Source: Argopecten irradians
Taxonomy: Eukaryota > Mollusca > Bivalvia > Pectinida > Pectinidae
Assembly: GCF_041381155.1 (NCBI RefSeq)
Contig: NC_091134.1
Location: 10,262,755 to 10,326,754 of the forward strand
Length of the DNA: 64,000 bases
Direction of reading: 5' to 3'
Below the pieces are notes generated by a model. The model searched no databases, was not told the DNA's origin, and was given only the letters and a program-made list of their open reading frames with translations. Positions 12,286 through 23,799 of this stretch are shown here, one piece after another (the stretch's first letter is position 1; each line of letters starts with the position of its first letter). The translations under genes and the position numbers were made by a program.

Positions 12286-12904
12286 GCCTATAATGTGGTT
12301 GCAATAATAGATTGTCACGATAAGTATTGGTCGGTGTTTTACGGGTACTTCGGTTTCCCTCAATCTTTTCAACTTGACACGCCCTAAAATGCCCCTTGTT
12401 GTAGAAAGAAAACAAAAATAAAACCAATTTACGTATATCGTGTGTCAATCAGAGAAACGGTATTCCGTAGTTACTGCTGTTAAAATGCAAACTACTCGAA
12501 GCAAAAATTTAAAAAAAAATTAAAATCAATAAAAACGTAAGGAAATCCGTGTTTCAAGTGGTGAAAATTAGTTTAATTGCTAGAAGTTTTGGCTTTGTTT
12601 TCAGATCCCAAATGTTCAATGTTTTATATGTACATTAATGTACATGTATCGAAAGATGAATAAAATATACTTTTTAAACACCCGGTAAATATGACGGCGG
12701 CAGGAAACAGACGGTTATTGTAATGGCAATTTGATTAATTCTAATTTTAATTAAATTGTAATAAATATGAGGATAGGTGTAGTAATAATGGCAAACTAAC
12801 GTCTTTTGTGACACTACAAACTATTCAAACTAATTTATATTATCATTTTAATAAGCATTTCGGATAAGGTATACATCTTGAATGTACCAGTTTCCGGTAT
12901 TACC
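12286..12904. other. AT-rich spacer before the minisatellite
   Basis: Nothing recognised; mostly A+T with short homopolymer runs. Confidence 0.5.
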
Positions 12905-15900
12905 TATTATAATCTGTTTTGTTTGGATCGGGTATAACTCTACCTGTTACTGTGATTAGGTATAGCCCACTTATTTGTGTGGATCTGTATTCCTATATCT
13001 GTAATTGTGATGAGTATAGCCCACTCTTTGTTTGGATCGGGTATAACTCTATCTGTTATTGTGATTAGGTATAGCCCACTTATTTGTTTGGATCTGGTAT
13101 TACTCTGCCTGTTACTGTGATTAGGTATAGCCCACTTATTTGTGTGGAACTTGTAATCCTCTATCTGTAATTATGATGAGGTATAGCCCACTCATTTGTT
13201 TGGATCGGGTATAACTCTATCTGTTATTGTGATTAGGTATAGCCCACTTATTTGTTTGGATCTGGTATTGCTCTACATGTTATTGTGATGAGGTATAGCC
13301 CACTTTTGTGTGATCTGTATCTATCTGTTTGTGATGTATTAGCCATTGTTGATGGTTTACTCTATTGTTATGTGATTAGGTATAGCCCACTTATTTGTTT
13401 GGATCTTGTATTACTCTATCTGTTATTGTGATGAGGTATAGCCCACTTATTTGTTTGGATCTTGTATTACTCTATCTGTTATTGTGATGAGGTATAGCCC
13501 ACTTATTTGTTTGGATCTTGTATTACTCTACCTGTTACTGTGATTAGGTATAGCCCACTTATTTGTTTGGATCTTGTATTTCTCTATCTGTTATTGTGAT
13601 TAGGAATAGCTCACTCATTTGTTTGGATCTGGTATTACTCTACCTGTTATTCTGATGACGTATAGCCCACGTATTTGTGTTGATCTTTTATTCCTCTATC
13701 TGTATTGTGATGAGGTATAGCCCACTCATTTGTTTGGATCTGGTATTACTCTAACTGTTATTGTGATGAGTATAGCCCACTCATTTGTTTGGATCGGGTA
13801 TAACTCTATCTGTTATTGTGATGAGGTATAGCCAAATCATTTGTTTGGATCTGGTATTTCTTTGCCTGTTATTGTGATGAGTATAGCCCACTCATTTGTT
13901 TGGATCGGGTATAACTCTATCTGTTATTGTGATGAGGGTATAAGCCCACTCATTTGTTTAGATCTGGTATTTCTTTACCTGTTATTGTGATGAGGTATAG
14001 CCCACTCATTTGTTTGGATCTGGTATTACTCTACATGTTATTGTGATAAGGTATAGCCCACGTATTTATGTGGATCTTTTATTCCTCTATCTGTTATTGT
14101 GATGAGGTATAGCCCACTCATTTGTTTGGATCTGGTATTTCTTTACCTATTATTGTGATGAGGTATAGCCCACTCATTTGTTTGGATCTTGTATTCCTCT
14201 ACCTGTTATTGTGATGAGGTATAGCCCACTTATTTGTTAAGATCTGGTATTTCTCTACCTGTTATTGTGATGAGGTATAGCCCATTTATTTGTTTGGATC
14301 TGGTATCACTCTACCCGTTATTGCGATGAGGTATAGCCACTTTATTTGTTTGGATCAGGTATTACTCTACCTGTTACTGTGATTAGGTATAGCCCACTTA
14401 TTTGTGTTGATCTTGTATTCCTCTATCTGTTATTGTGATGAGGTATAGCCCACTCATTTGTTTGGATCGGATACAACTCTATCTGTTATTGTGATTAGGT
14501 ATATCCCACTTATTTGTTTGGATCTGGTATTGCTCTACATGTTATTGTGATGAGGTATAGCCCTCTTATTTGTTTGGATCTTGTATCACTCTACCTGTTA
14601 TTGTGATGAGGTATAGCCCACTTATTTGTTTGGATCTGGTATTACTCTATTTGTTATTGTGATTAGGTATAGCCAACTTATTTGTGTGGATCTTGTATTT
14701 CTCTATCTGTTATTGTGATGAGGTATAGCCCACTTATTTGTTTGGACTGGTATTACTCTATTTATTATTGTGATTAAGTATAGCCCACTTATTGTTTGGA
14801 TCTAGTATTACTCTACCTGTTATTGTGATGAGGTAAAGCTTCACTTATTTGTTTGGATCTGGTATCACTCTACCTGTTATTGTGATGAGGTATAGCCCAC
14901 TCATTTGTTTGGATCTGGTATTTCTTTACCTATTATTGTGATGAGGTATAGCCCACTTATTTGTTAAGATCTGGTATTTCTCTACCCGTTATTGTGATGA
15001 GGTATAGCCACTTTATTTGTTTGGATCAGGTATTACTCTATTTGTTATTGTGATGAGATATAGCCCACTTATTTGTTTGGTTCTAGTATTACTCTATCTG
15101 TTTATTCTGATGAGGTATAGCCCACTTATTTGTGTGGATCTGGTATTACTCTACCTGTTACTGTGATTAGGTATAGCCCACTTATTTCTGTTGATCTTGT
15201 ATTCCTCTATCTGTTATTGTGATGAGGTATAGCCCATCTTATTTGTTTGGATCTGGTATCACTCTACCTGTTATTGTGATGAGGTATAGCCCACTTATTT
15301 GTTTGGATCTGGTATTACTCTATTTGTTATTGTGATTAGGTATAGCCCACTTATTTGTTTGGATCTAGTATTACTCTACCTGTTATTGTGATGAGGTATA
15401 GCCCACTTATTTGTTTGGATCTGGTATTACTCTACCTGTTATTGTGATGAGGTATAGCCCACTTATTTGTTTGGATCTGGTATTACTCTATTTGTTATTG
15501 TGATTAAGTATAGCCCACTTATTTGTTTGGATCTAGTATTACTCTACCTGTTATTGTGATGAGGTATAGCCCACTTATTTGTTTGGATCTGGTATTACTC
15601 TATCTGTTATTGTGATGAGGTATAGCCCACTTATTTGTTTGGATCTGGTATTACTCTACCTGTTATTGTGATGAGGTATAGATCTCTTCTTTGTTTGGAT
15701 CTGGTATTACTCTACCTGTTATTGTGATGAGGTATAGCCATCTTATTTGTTTGGATCTGGTATCACTCTACCTGTTATTGTGATGAGATATAGCCCACTT
15801 ATTTGTTTGGATCTGGTATTACTCTATTTATTATTGTGATTAAGTATAGCCCACTTATTTGTTTGGATCTGGTATTACTCTACCTGTTATTGTGATGAGG

Positions 15901-17286
15901 TATAGCCCACTTATTTGTTTGAATCTGGTATTACTCTAACTGTTATTGTGATGAGGTATAGCCCACTTATTTGTTTGGATCTGGTATTACTCGACCTGTT
16001 ATTGTGATGAGGTATAGCCCACTTATTTGTTTGGATCTGGTATTACTCTAACTGTTATTGTGATGAGGTATAGATCTCTTCTTTGTTTGGATCTGGTATT
16101 ACTCTACCTGTTATTGTGATGAGGTATAGCCATCTTATTTGTTTGGATCTGGTATCACTCTACCTGTTATTGTGATGAGATATAGCCCACTTATTTGTTT
16201 GGATCTGGTATTACTCTATTTATTATTGTGATTAAGTGTAGCCCACTTATTTGTTTGGATCTAGTATTACTCTACCTGTTATTGTGATGAGGTATAGCCC
16301 ACTTATTTGTGTGAATCTGGTATTACTCGAACTGTTATTGTGATGAGGTATAGCCCACTTATTTGTTTGGATCTGGTATTACTCGAATTGTTATTGTGAT
16401 GAGGTGTAGCCCACTTATTTGTTTGGATCTGGTATTACTGAATTTGTTATTGTGATGAGGTAATGTATAGTCCACTTATTTTTTTGAATCTGGTATTACT
16501 CTAACTGTTATTGTGATGAGGTATAGATCTCTTCTTTGTTTGGATCTGGTATTACTCTACCTGTTATTGTGATGAGGTATAGCCATCTTATTTGTTTGGA
16601 TCTAGTATTACTCTATCTGTTATTGTGATGAGGTATAGCCATCTTATTTGTTTGGATCTGGTATCACTCTACCTGTTATTGTGATGAGATATAGCCCACT
16701 TATTTGTTTGGATCTGGTATTACTCTATTTATTATTGTGATTAAGTATAGCCCACTTATTTGTTTGGATCTGTATTACTCGAACTGTTATTGTGATGAGG
16801 TATAGCCCACTTATTTGTTTGGATCTGGTATTACTCGAATTGTTATTGTGAATATGCCCACTTATTTTTTATTGTGATGAGGTATAGCCCACTTATTTTT
16901 TTGATCTGGTATTACTGAACTGTTATTGTGATGAGGTATAGACTTTGTTTGGATCTGGTATTACTCTACCTGTTATTGTGATGAGGTATAGATCTCTTAT
17001 TTGTTTGGATCTGGTATTACTCTATCTATTATTGTGATGAGGTATAGCCATCTTATTTGTTTGGATCTGGTATTACTCTATCTATTATTGTGATTAGGTA
17101 TAGCCCACTTATTTGTTTGGATCTGGTATTACTCTATCTATTATTGTGATTAGGTATAGCCCACTTATTTGTTTGGATCTGGTATTACTCTATCTATTAT
17201 TGTGATTAGGTATAGCCCACTTATTTGTTTGGATCTGGTATTACTCTACCTGTTATTCTGATGACGTATAGCCCATTTATTTGTTT
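12905..17286 (+). repeat. 56-bp minisatellite array, about 78 copies
   Basis: Tandem units built on TTTGGATCTGGTATTACTCT, CTGTTATTGTGATGAGG and TATAGCCCACTTATTTG, period 56 bp, over about 4.4 kb. Units in the left third are more diverged (GGGTATAACTC and ATTCCTCTATC variants), while the right two thirds are more homogeneous. A marker variant GATCTCTTCTTTG recurs at about 15681, 16073 and 16525, that is 7 and about 8 unit lengths apart, which indicates a higher-order repeat. Scattered indels exclude a coding role. Copy number is an estimate from length divided by period, and assembly collapse or expansion is possible. Confidence 0.95.
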
Positions 17287-17989
17287 GATGTATGTTGTAT
17301 GAGTATCTATCTATAGAATGTTACATGAAACATCCAATCCTATACTCTACATGGATATGTAAGAAACAATATAGGTTATGCAATTATCTCTCTAATTTTA
17401 AATCTAGATGTATCATCATATATTAAATACATGCTTTTCTATCTACGGTACACTGAAACATCATTCATCTTGTTTTTAATCTTTGGTCATGGTTTTTAAT
17501 TTAATGATCTTATGTGCATTGTGTGCTATTTGAAGTGAAATCATTTTAGTTTGGTGTTTACTGTTTCGCAACAACATACCGTATCGCATTCTTTCTTTTG
17601 GCATTTTATCTTTGTTCCGAATTTTTTTTTAAATAGGTATGACGCATGTCGACCCGTTTAGACTTAACGGCGGCTATTTTCAATATAAAAAAACCATCAA
17701 ACTATGATATCTCTGAAAACATTTGCTTTACATGTAACATAAAAGTGATCTCATGTATAATGCGACTTGTGACTTTTGGTCTGGGTTTTCAATGATTGAA
17801 ATTTACTTTTTGTCATAGAACGCATCAGATTACAATGGCTCGTTTCATTCAGTGTGATAAAATACAGCTTGAAGTATTATCCCTGCATAGCCCATACTTT
17901 TGAGTCTCCATAATATAATCGGAATGTTTAATTCATGTTTCGACTCGTTACCATGACACTGTTTATTTTATTTTTATTTTTTTTTCTTT
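17287..17989. other. AT-rich sequence, nothing recognised
   Basis: No exon or repeat copy could be supported in this stretch between the minisatellite and a dispersed repeat. Confidence 0.5.
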
Positions 17990-18320
17990 GTACCCTTACC
18001 CGAGTCAAAGTCACGCACGTTAAACAAATGCAATACATAACCACTGAGGAGTTGATGAAATTATTTGTAGACCAGATCATGCATCTTATAATGTTAACAC
18101 AACTGTCAGAGCGTTTTGAGTAGTTCTCGACAAATACTCTTTATTACACAGGCAAGGGTCAGGGTCCGGCATACAAGGCTATGTGTAAAGGCGATTGAAC
18201 ATTTCACATACAATTGACTACAGTGGGCTTTTCTGGCATATCACAGTAAAACCAACTAATCTAATTTCCATCAGAACTGGTTTGTTTCCGAAATACGTGC
18301 AAGTTTTAATGTAGTCTTAG
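17990..18320 (+). repeat. Dispersed repeat (shared with 51955-52285)
   Basis: Shares blocks such as ACCACTGAGGAGTTGATGAA and TTTTCTGGCATATCACAGTA in the same order with 51955-52285. The small open frame spanning its left part is not conserved in the other copy, so I do not call it a gene. Confidence 0.7.
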
Positions 18321-19036
18321 ACCGAATTGTCCCTTTAATATCCAACGTCATTTGTAAATAATGTCCACGTAGGGAAACAGGGGTAAGTTGTAAAAAACGC
18401 ACTTTCATTTTTCCATAATACTACTGCCATATCTTTGATATGCGGTCATTGATATATAATATGACATTCTATTTTTGTCCTAAGAGATCCATGATATGTC
18501 ACGTGACATTTTACCTGTAGTGTATTTTTGGGGGGACTGTATCCGTCTTACACGTATAGGTCGTGGCAAGCGGGAAGTGACCATACCTCTTTAAAACGTC
18601 ACTATAGGACTTGTGTATATTATGAAAATATGTTTCCTATTTATCATCAATATGTTTTTTATTTTCTTAATATTTATCAACTTTAAATGTAAAATATCAG
18701 TTATGGCATCATAAACGTTTGTAATATATGTATAATGTATATATTTGTGACCCTTGAGTAGAACATACCTATCTGACCTTCCTCTCCAAATATGAAGGAG
18801 TCTTATATTTTGACATGTATTTGCATTTTTAAATGACTGCATATGAATTATGGTAGTCGAGTTGTGATGGCATCACGTTTGTGATCTATGGTTATAGTAT
18901 TATTATGATGTGTATTTGCATTATTCACGGCCTTGTGAATGGTCGTCATATTGTGAAAATTATTATTGTTTGATGATGTAATTTGTGATAATATGAATTA
19001 TCAATTATTTTTTAAATCTCATCAACGTATGAGTTT
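18321..19036. other. AT-rich sequence, nothing recognised
   Basis: No gene or repeat supported. The frame at 18591-18842 (minus) is low-complexity Ile/Tyr/Lys-rich and is probably chance. Confidence 0.5.
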
Positions 19037-19254
19037 GAAGATCTATTTATAGATGTTGTATACTGTATGAACTTATAACTTTGATCTATTTATAGAGTTT
19101 GTATAATGTATAAACTAATAGCTATGATCTATTTACAGATGCTGTATACTGTATAAACTTATAACTATGATCTATTTATAGAGTTTGTATAATGTATAAA
19201 CTTATAACTATAATATTTGTTGTATACTGAATAACTTATAACTATGATCTATTT
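19037..19254 (+). repeat. Alternating dimer tandem repeat (about 48 bp x 4.5)
   Basis: Two related unit types alternate: one with GATGTTGTATACTGTAT and one with GAGTTTGTATAATGTAT. Both are followed by AACTTATAACTATGATC and TATTTA. The array stops exactly where the foldback at 19255 begins. Confidence 0.8.
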
Positions 19255-20195
19255 AAGGATTAACTTGAATAGTTTTTTTATGTTATGGAGATATAACACA
19301 AAAATCTGAGTGTACTCTAAATAAACCGCGAAGCGGTTTATGATGAGAGTACACTCAGATTTTTGTGTTATATCTCCATAACATAAAAAAACCTATTCAA
19401 ATTAATCCTTATAATTCAATTTACTAAAGATAAGCCCTTCAATATTCAAAATTCATTTTGGGACTCTTTTGTCTATGAAATCATTACGCCGTCATCTCAG
19501 CCAATCAGTAGCAACGTCACATACGGCGACGCCATTTTTTCCTTTATGGGCTGATAAAGTAAATTTTTAAGCCAATGAAAATGCTCGTAACAAGCAAAAT
19601 TGAATAATTAATAGATGATCAACCGCCAACAGAGCATAAACGGCACTCAACAATTATATTTAATATTTTTATCTTGAAGTAGATATTGTAGAATAAGAAG
19701 CCTTATAATGGTGATAATTTTGTAAAGAAAGTAAGTTTTTTAACTGAAGAAAAATACTTAGTCGCTGTTCATGTTTTGATAGAAAAAAAATTCCATTCAT
19801 GAGCGGTGGTCATCTTTAATATTATATGAAATTAATTATTAGATCAAAAATCTTAAGTCACTGACTCACATTCACAAGTAAAAATAAAAGCTTAAAATGA
19901 ATTTTGGTAGTACTGCAGTGTATATGCAGTTCAATGAAATGGCTACATAGGTCAGACCATGAAGCCAAGTGGTGGCTTTCCATTTCAATTCACATTTTAC
20001 TGTGTTATTAGTAATTGTTCAGTGATGTCTGAGGTATGTTTCATGAAAACAAGCAGAAGGCATAAAAACAAGAGTTTTAAAGTACATAAATTTTGTGTTG
20101 TAACTAACCTTTATAAGGCATCATAAATGTTTGCCTGCATGATGTTCACATCATCAAACCATATGATTTTCAATATATTACTGAAGAAAAAATAA
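19255..20195 (+). mobile_element. Foldback element, family C copy 1
   Basis: A hairpin at about 19255-19410 has arms starting TAAGGATTAACTTGAATAG and ending with its complement ATTCAAATTAATCCTTATA. The apex is ACCGCGAAGCGGTT. The adjoining body begins ATTCAATTTACTAAAG. Parts of the body recur at 41391-41790 (starting AATTCAATTTACTATACG) and at 39300-40012 (GACCATGAAGCCAA, TATAACTAACGTTTATAA). The terminus TAAGGATTAA resembles those of families A and B. No long open frame is present. The right boundary is estimated. Confidence 0.65.
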
Positions 20196-20921
20196 TATTT
20201 CAACATTTTTGCATAGAAATAGCATATCCATATATAACTTTAATACAAGTATGTTAATCATTGCTGTAATGTTTTTATGAAGGTAAGATTGTCTTTTAGA
20301 AATACAGATTCATTACAGATGTATTTCATAATCAGATATTGTATCAAAAATAAAAGAGAGAAACTTTGATTATTTTGTTGTATTTGTCTCGTTAATTTAT
20401 ACATCGAAAGAGCAGGACTAATCTAATATAATGTATATCTACATCACCACGTGCATATAATTTTATTTGGGATTAGGAAGAGAAATAGAAAGAGGGAAGA
20501 GAAAAAATTGAACAAGGTTAGCATGATTGATTATGAACACAAAAAGTACAAATACAATGTAATCCTTTATGAATGAATAAGAAAATAAATCATTAAATAA
20601 ATTGTGAAATATTACAAGTTACAAAGCGAATTATTAGTCAGCAATGATACATAAGGTTAGTCATGATGTGTCCCACCTTTGATCAACTTCTGTTAAGCTG
20701 CATATTAGTAGGGCCTATACAAATATCACTAGATGTAACATGTGATAATACCTTAGAATTGAAACCATCTGGGTAAAATATAGGGATAACGAAAGAAGAG
20801 ACAAGTGTCATGTAAGCCACGAGCTGTTTTAAGACAAAGCCACAATAACGTTAACTACTGAGTAGCCGTAGGAAAACGAAAAAAATAACCGAATAGAGTT
20901 CCAGTATTTGGTCATGAAATT
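20196..20921. other. AT-rich sequence, nothing recognised
   Basis: No supported gene; A-rich and purine-rich around 20480-20510. Confidence 0.5.
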
Positions 20922-21135
20922 TGGTTTGTTTAGTTTTACGTCCTATTTAACAGCCAGGGTCATGTAAGGACGTGTCAGGTTTGTTGGTGGAGGAAAGCCA
21001 GAGTACCCTGAGAAAAACCACCGGTCAGCGGTCAGTACCTGGCAACTGCCCCACATGGGATTCGAACCCGCATCCCAGAGGTGGAGGGCTTGTGGTAATA
21101 TGTCGGGACATCTTAACCACTCGGCCACCGCGGCA
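20922..21135 (-). mobile_element. tRNA-derived SINE
   Basis: Read on the minus strand from about 21135, the head has an A box (TGGCCGAGTGGTTAAGA) and a B box (GGTTCGAATCC) about 50 nt apart, with a Leu/Ser-like long variable region. A conserved-looking body follows (GGTTTTTCTCAGGGTACTC, CTTTCCTCCACCAACAAACC) and the tail ends AAACTAAACAAACCAAA. This arrangement is typical of bivalve tRNA-SINEs. The head is not called as a functional tRNA because it runs straight into the SINE body and its acceptor stem does not close. Confidence 0.85.
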
Positions 21136-22130
21136 TTGGTCATAAAACACGTATCGTTAAGAAGTATACCGGAATCTGGAAGGGGAGCAAACATTACCAT
21201 ATAGTTATAGATCTTAGTAATACTGAACTTTCGAGGAGAAATTATACTTGAGGGGGAGTGACAATGAGTAAGACAAAAAAAGATGCCAGAGTGTTAACGA
21301 ATTTTGTTTTCAGAAAAGTATGTGAATTTCATATCAATTTTTCATCCAAATATTTAAAGAAATTGCAAGGGTGTGTTTAACCTGAGTATCTCAACCCCGA
21401 CGTTTTGACATATAGAGCCGACACATAGACGTTTACAGTAATGTTTAACTTACTGAAAGCAAACGTTTAGATTACACTTTATTTTACAGTAAGACATGAG
21501 GGGCCTTTATGTAAGATTGTAAGATGAAATGGGAGTTTCTGGGAAAACAAGTGCTCAGCATGTGATCTCATACTTCTCACTTACAATGTACATGTAAATT
21601 CAGCTGTGACAAACTGAAAACCTCATGAATATGAATTTTGAAGTCAGGATAATTGAAAACAAATTGACATAATTTGGTAATTTTTGTCATATTAAATAGC
21701 TAATGATTAATCATGTTTGTTGACAATTCCATAAACCGCTTATATAAATCACAAGGTCAACCAAGTTGATGGAAATAAATTTATTTAACACAATGAAGTT
21801 CAAAACGTATCATTTGGTTTTTTTTTGAAAATGACATGGCATTTCTGTTTATAAGATATTAGATCATAATTAAATCTTAGGAAAACTGATTTGTCTCAGT
21901 CAATCTCTAATGATTAAAAGCATTATTAATAAATTTATTAGTGGATTCATTTTTTAAGTCGAATTATTCCAAAATCATTTTGCAGCATAACAAAAGTAGA
22001 TGAAAATAACTGTCAAACCTATTGTTGAGTTGAAAAGCAAATGTGATCAATCACAATAATTCTGAGATACATGATAGGCCAATACACATATTTCTTTCAT
22101 ACCTACGGGTGTAATACTGGATGGTCTAGG
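21136..22130. other. AT-rich sequence, nothing recognised
   Basis: No exon or repeat supported. Confidence 0.5.
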
Positions 22131-22439
22131 GCAATACACTTATGCCGCCTGAGGCTGTATAGCATATATGTATATGGCTACCCATGCAATAAAGCCTCGT
22201 GACGTCACGGCGTCAACAAAGTTTCTATTTCCTCGGTAAAATTGGAACATTTTTTTCACAAACTTGACTGTTTTTACTAAAAAAAAATGCAAACAAAGGG
22301 ATCTTTTGTTGAAAATATCACGTAATTTTTCATGAAAAATTGACTTTCAGTCGTGGATTTCTTCGAATTTATTTCAAAATGGCGGGACATTATAGTTGTA
22401 AAATTGCAATAAAACGTCGAGTTGTGAAAGCAAAATACT

Positions 22440-22577
22440 CTTTCATAAGTGGATATGAAAAATAGGGATATTCTTCGCTCGGGATCACAAAATATTGCAA
22501 AACCCTCGGCAAGCCTTGGGGTTTACAACATTTTGTGACCCTCGGGTAGAATATCCTTCATACAAGCATATGAAAGG
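22440..22577. repeat. Imperfect long hairpin with GC-rich apex
   Basis: Arms pair CTTTCATAAGTGGATATG with CATATGAAAG and GGGATATTC...CTCGGG with CCCTCGGGTAGAATATCC. The apex is CCCTCGGCAAGCCTTGGGG. It lies in what looks like an older repeat (about 22130-22620) that also holds GTGACGTCACGGCGTC. Whether it belongs with the other foldbacks is unclear, because it lacks the TARRGATT terminus. Confidence 0.5.
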
Positions 22578-22819
22578 GTCCTATAGTATTGTATACTGAA
22601 TCCTGTTAAGGCCTCGAGCAGGGATGGTCACCACATGCTAAAACACTGCTTTTACTAGACATTCTGTGTTACATGTCTTGTAACATGTCTTAAAAAACTG
22701 GGGTTTACTTACGGTGATGGACACTCTTTTTCTAACTACAAGCATGTCTCGCTATCTTGAAAGATTAATTTAGAAGAATCTGTACAATGTACATTGCTGT
22801 ATATAATGTTTGCATTTCC

Positions 22820-23460
22820 TTTACAATCACCAGTCGGGTCTCGTGCCTATGGTAAGTCATTCTGTAGTTTATCTACTTGTAAATATGTATTACCACAATA
22901 TGTACTGCACACGAAGAAAAATTCATGTGTAGTATTTAGCGATATTTCGAAAGCATTCGAAAAATGGAACAAAGATTAACAAACAAAATTAAAATTATAT
23001 GGGATTGTAAATGTGGTATCTTCCTTGTAAGAAAACTATTTATCAGATCGATTTCAAAAGGTATTCAAAAACACTAATTCGTCAACTGAGCTGTACGCCG
23101 GAGTTCAACAAGTTCATTACTTGTCTCGTACTATTTCTGATCAGGTTATGCGGATAATATTCGAATGGGCCTCTCGACTGCTTGCAAACGACACGCCTCT
23201 GTGACTTTTAAAAGCAGCAGATTATATAGTAATTACATTAAATAAAAATAATGGTCTAAACCTTGGCTGGTCTCTAATCCGGATGAAATGGGAGTTATAT
23301 TTATTTCAAATTCTATTGATATTTAAGACCACATACAGTTGGAATTTAGTAGGAAAATACACGCATCGCATTATTTGGGCGTAAAATAAAATTTAAATTG
23401 GAAAGGTACATATCAATATAATGTATTATAATGTATTCCCTTATTAAAACTTGTGTGGGT
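22820..23460 (+). pseudogene. Degenerate non-LTR retrotransposon reverse transcriptase
   Basis: Fragments in shifting plus-strand frames match the order of motifs in LINE reverse transcriptases: FSDISKAFEKW (usually FLDISKAFDKVW), then ENYLSDRFQKVF, ELYAGV, LNPDEMGVIFIS and HASHYLGVK. The frame breaks several times, for example with a stop just after 22977, and the region around the YADD box is not recognisable. This is an old inactive copy. The clade (CR1/Jockey-like) is a guess. Further remnants may extend to about 23800. Confidence 0.7.
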
Positions 23461-23799
23461 TTTTTTCCGAAAATTTAAAAATCTAAAAAAAAACGTTTAA
23501 CTTATTTCATTTGTCATTATATTATTATGTATCATTAAATAAAAAAAGTTAGAAAAGATTAATGACCGTACTACCGGTCTTTTTATAGTATACTCATATT
23601 GAAAATTCATATTTTAAAAGGTCTGACTAGAAACAAGGAAGCGTAGAAAACTATTTATAATATGCACGATAAATTGACCCAACCTTTTACTACCTATAAT
23701 GCGTAATTTAAACCCCTTGCTTTACGTAATAAAATCATCTACTCTACATTGGTGGAATACACTGAGTGATACTGTATATGCTATTTACCACTTCATAAA

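Noticed and set aside
12905..17286. Repeat-protein gene in the minisatellite
   Set aside because: 56 is not a multiple of three and scattered indels and stops break every frame.
17935..18123. 62-codon frame with hydrophobic start, possibly secreted
   Set aside because: Part of a dispersed repeat whose second copy at 51955 does not keep the frame.
21058..21135. Functional tRNA gene
   Set aside because: A and B boxes are present but continue directly into a SINE body and tail; the acceptor stem does not pair.
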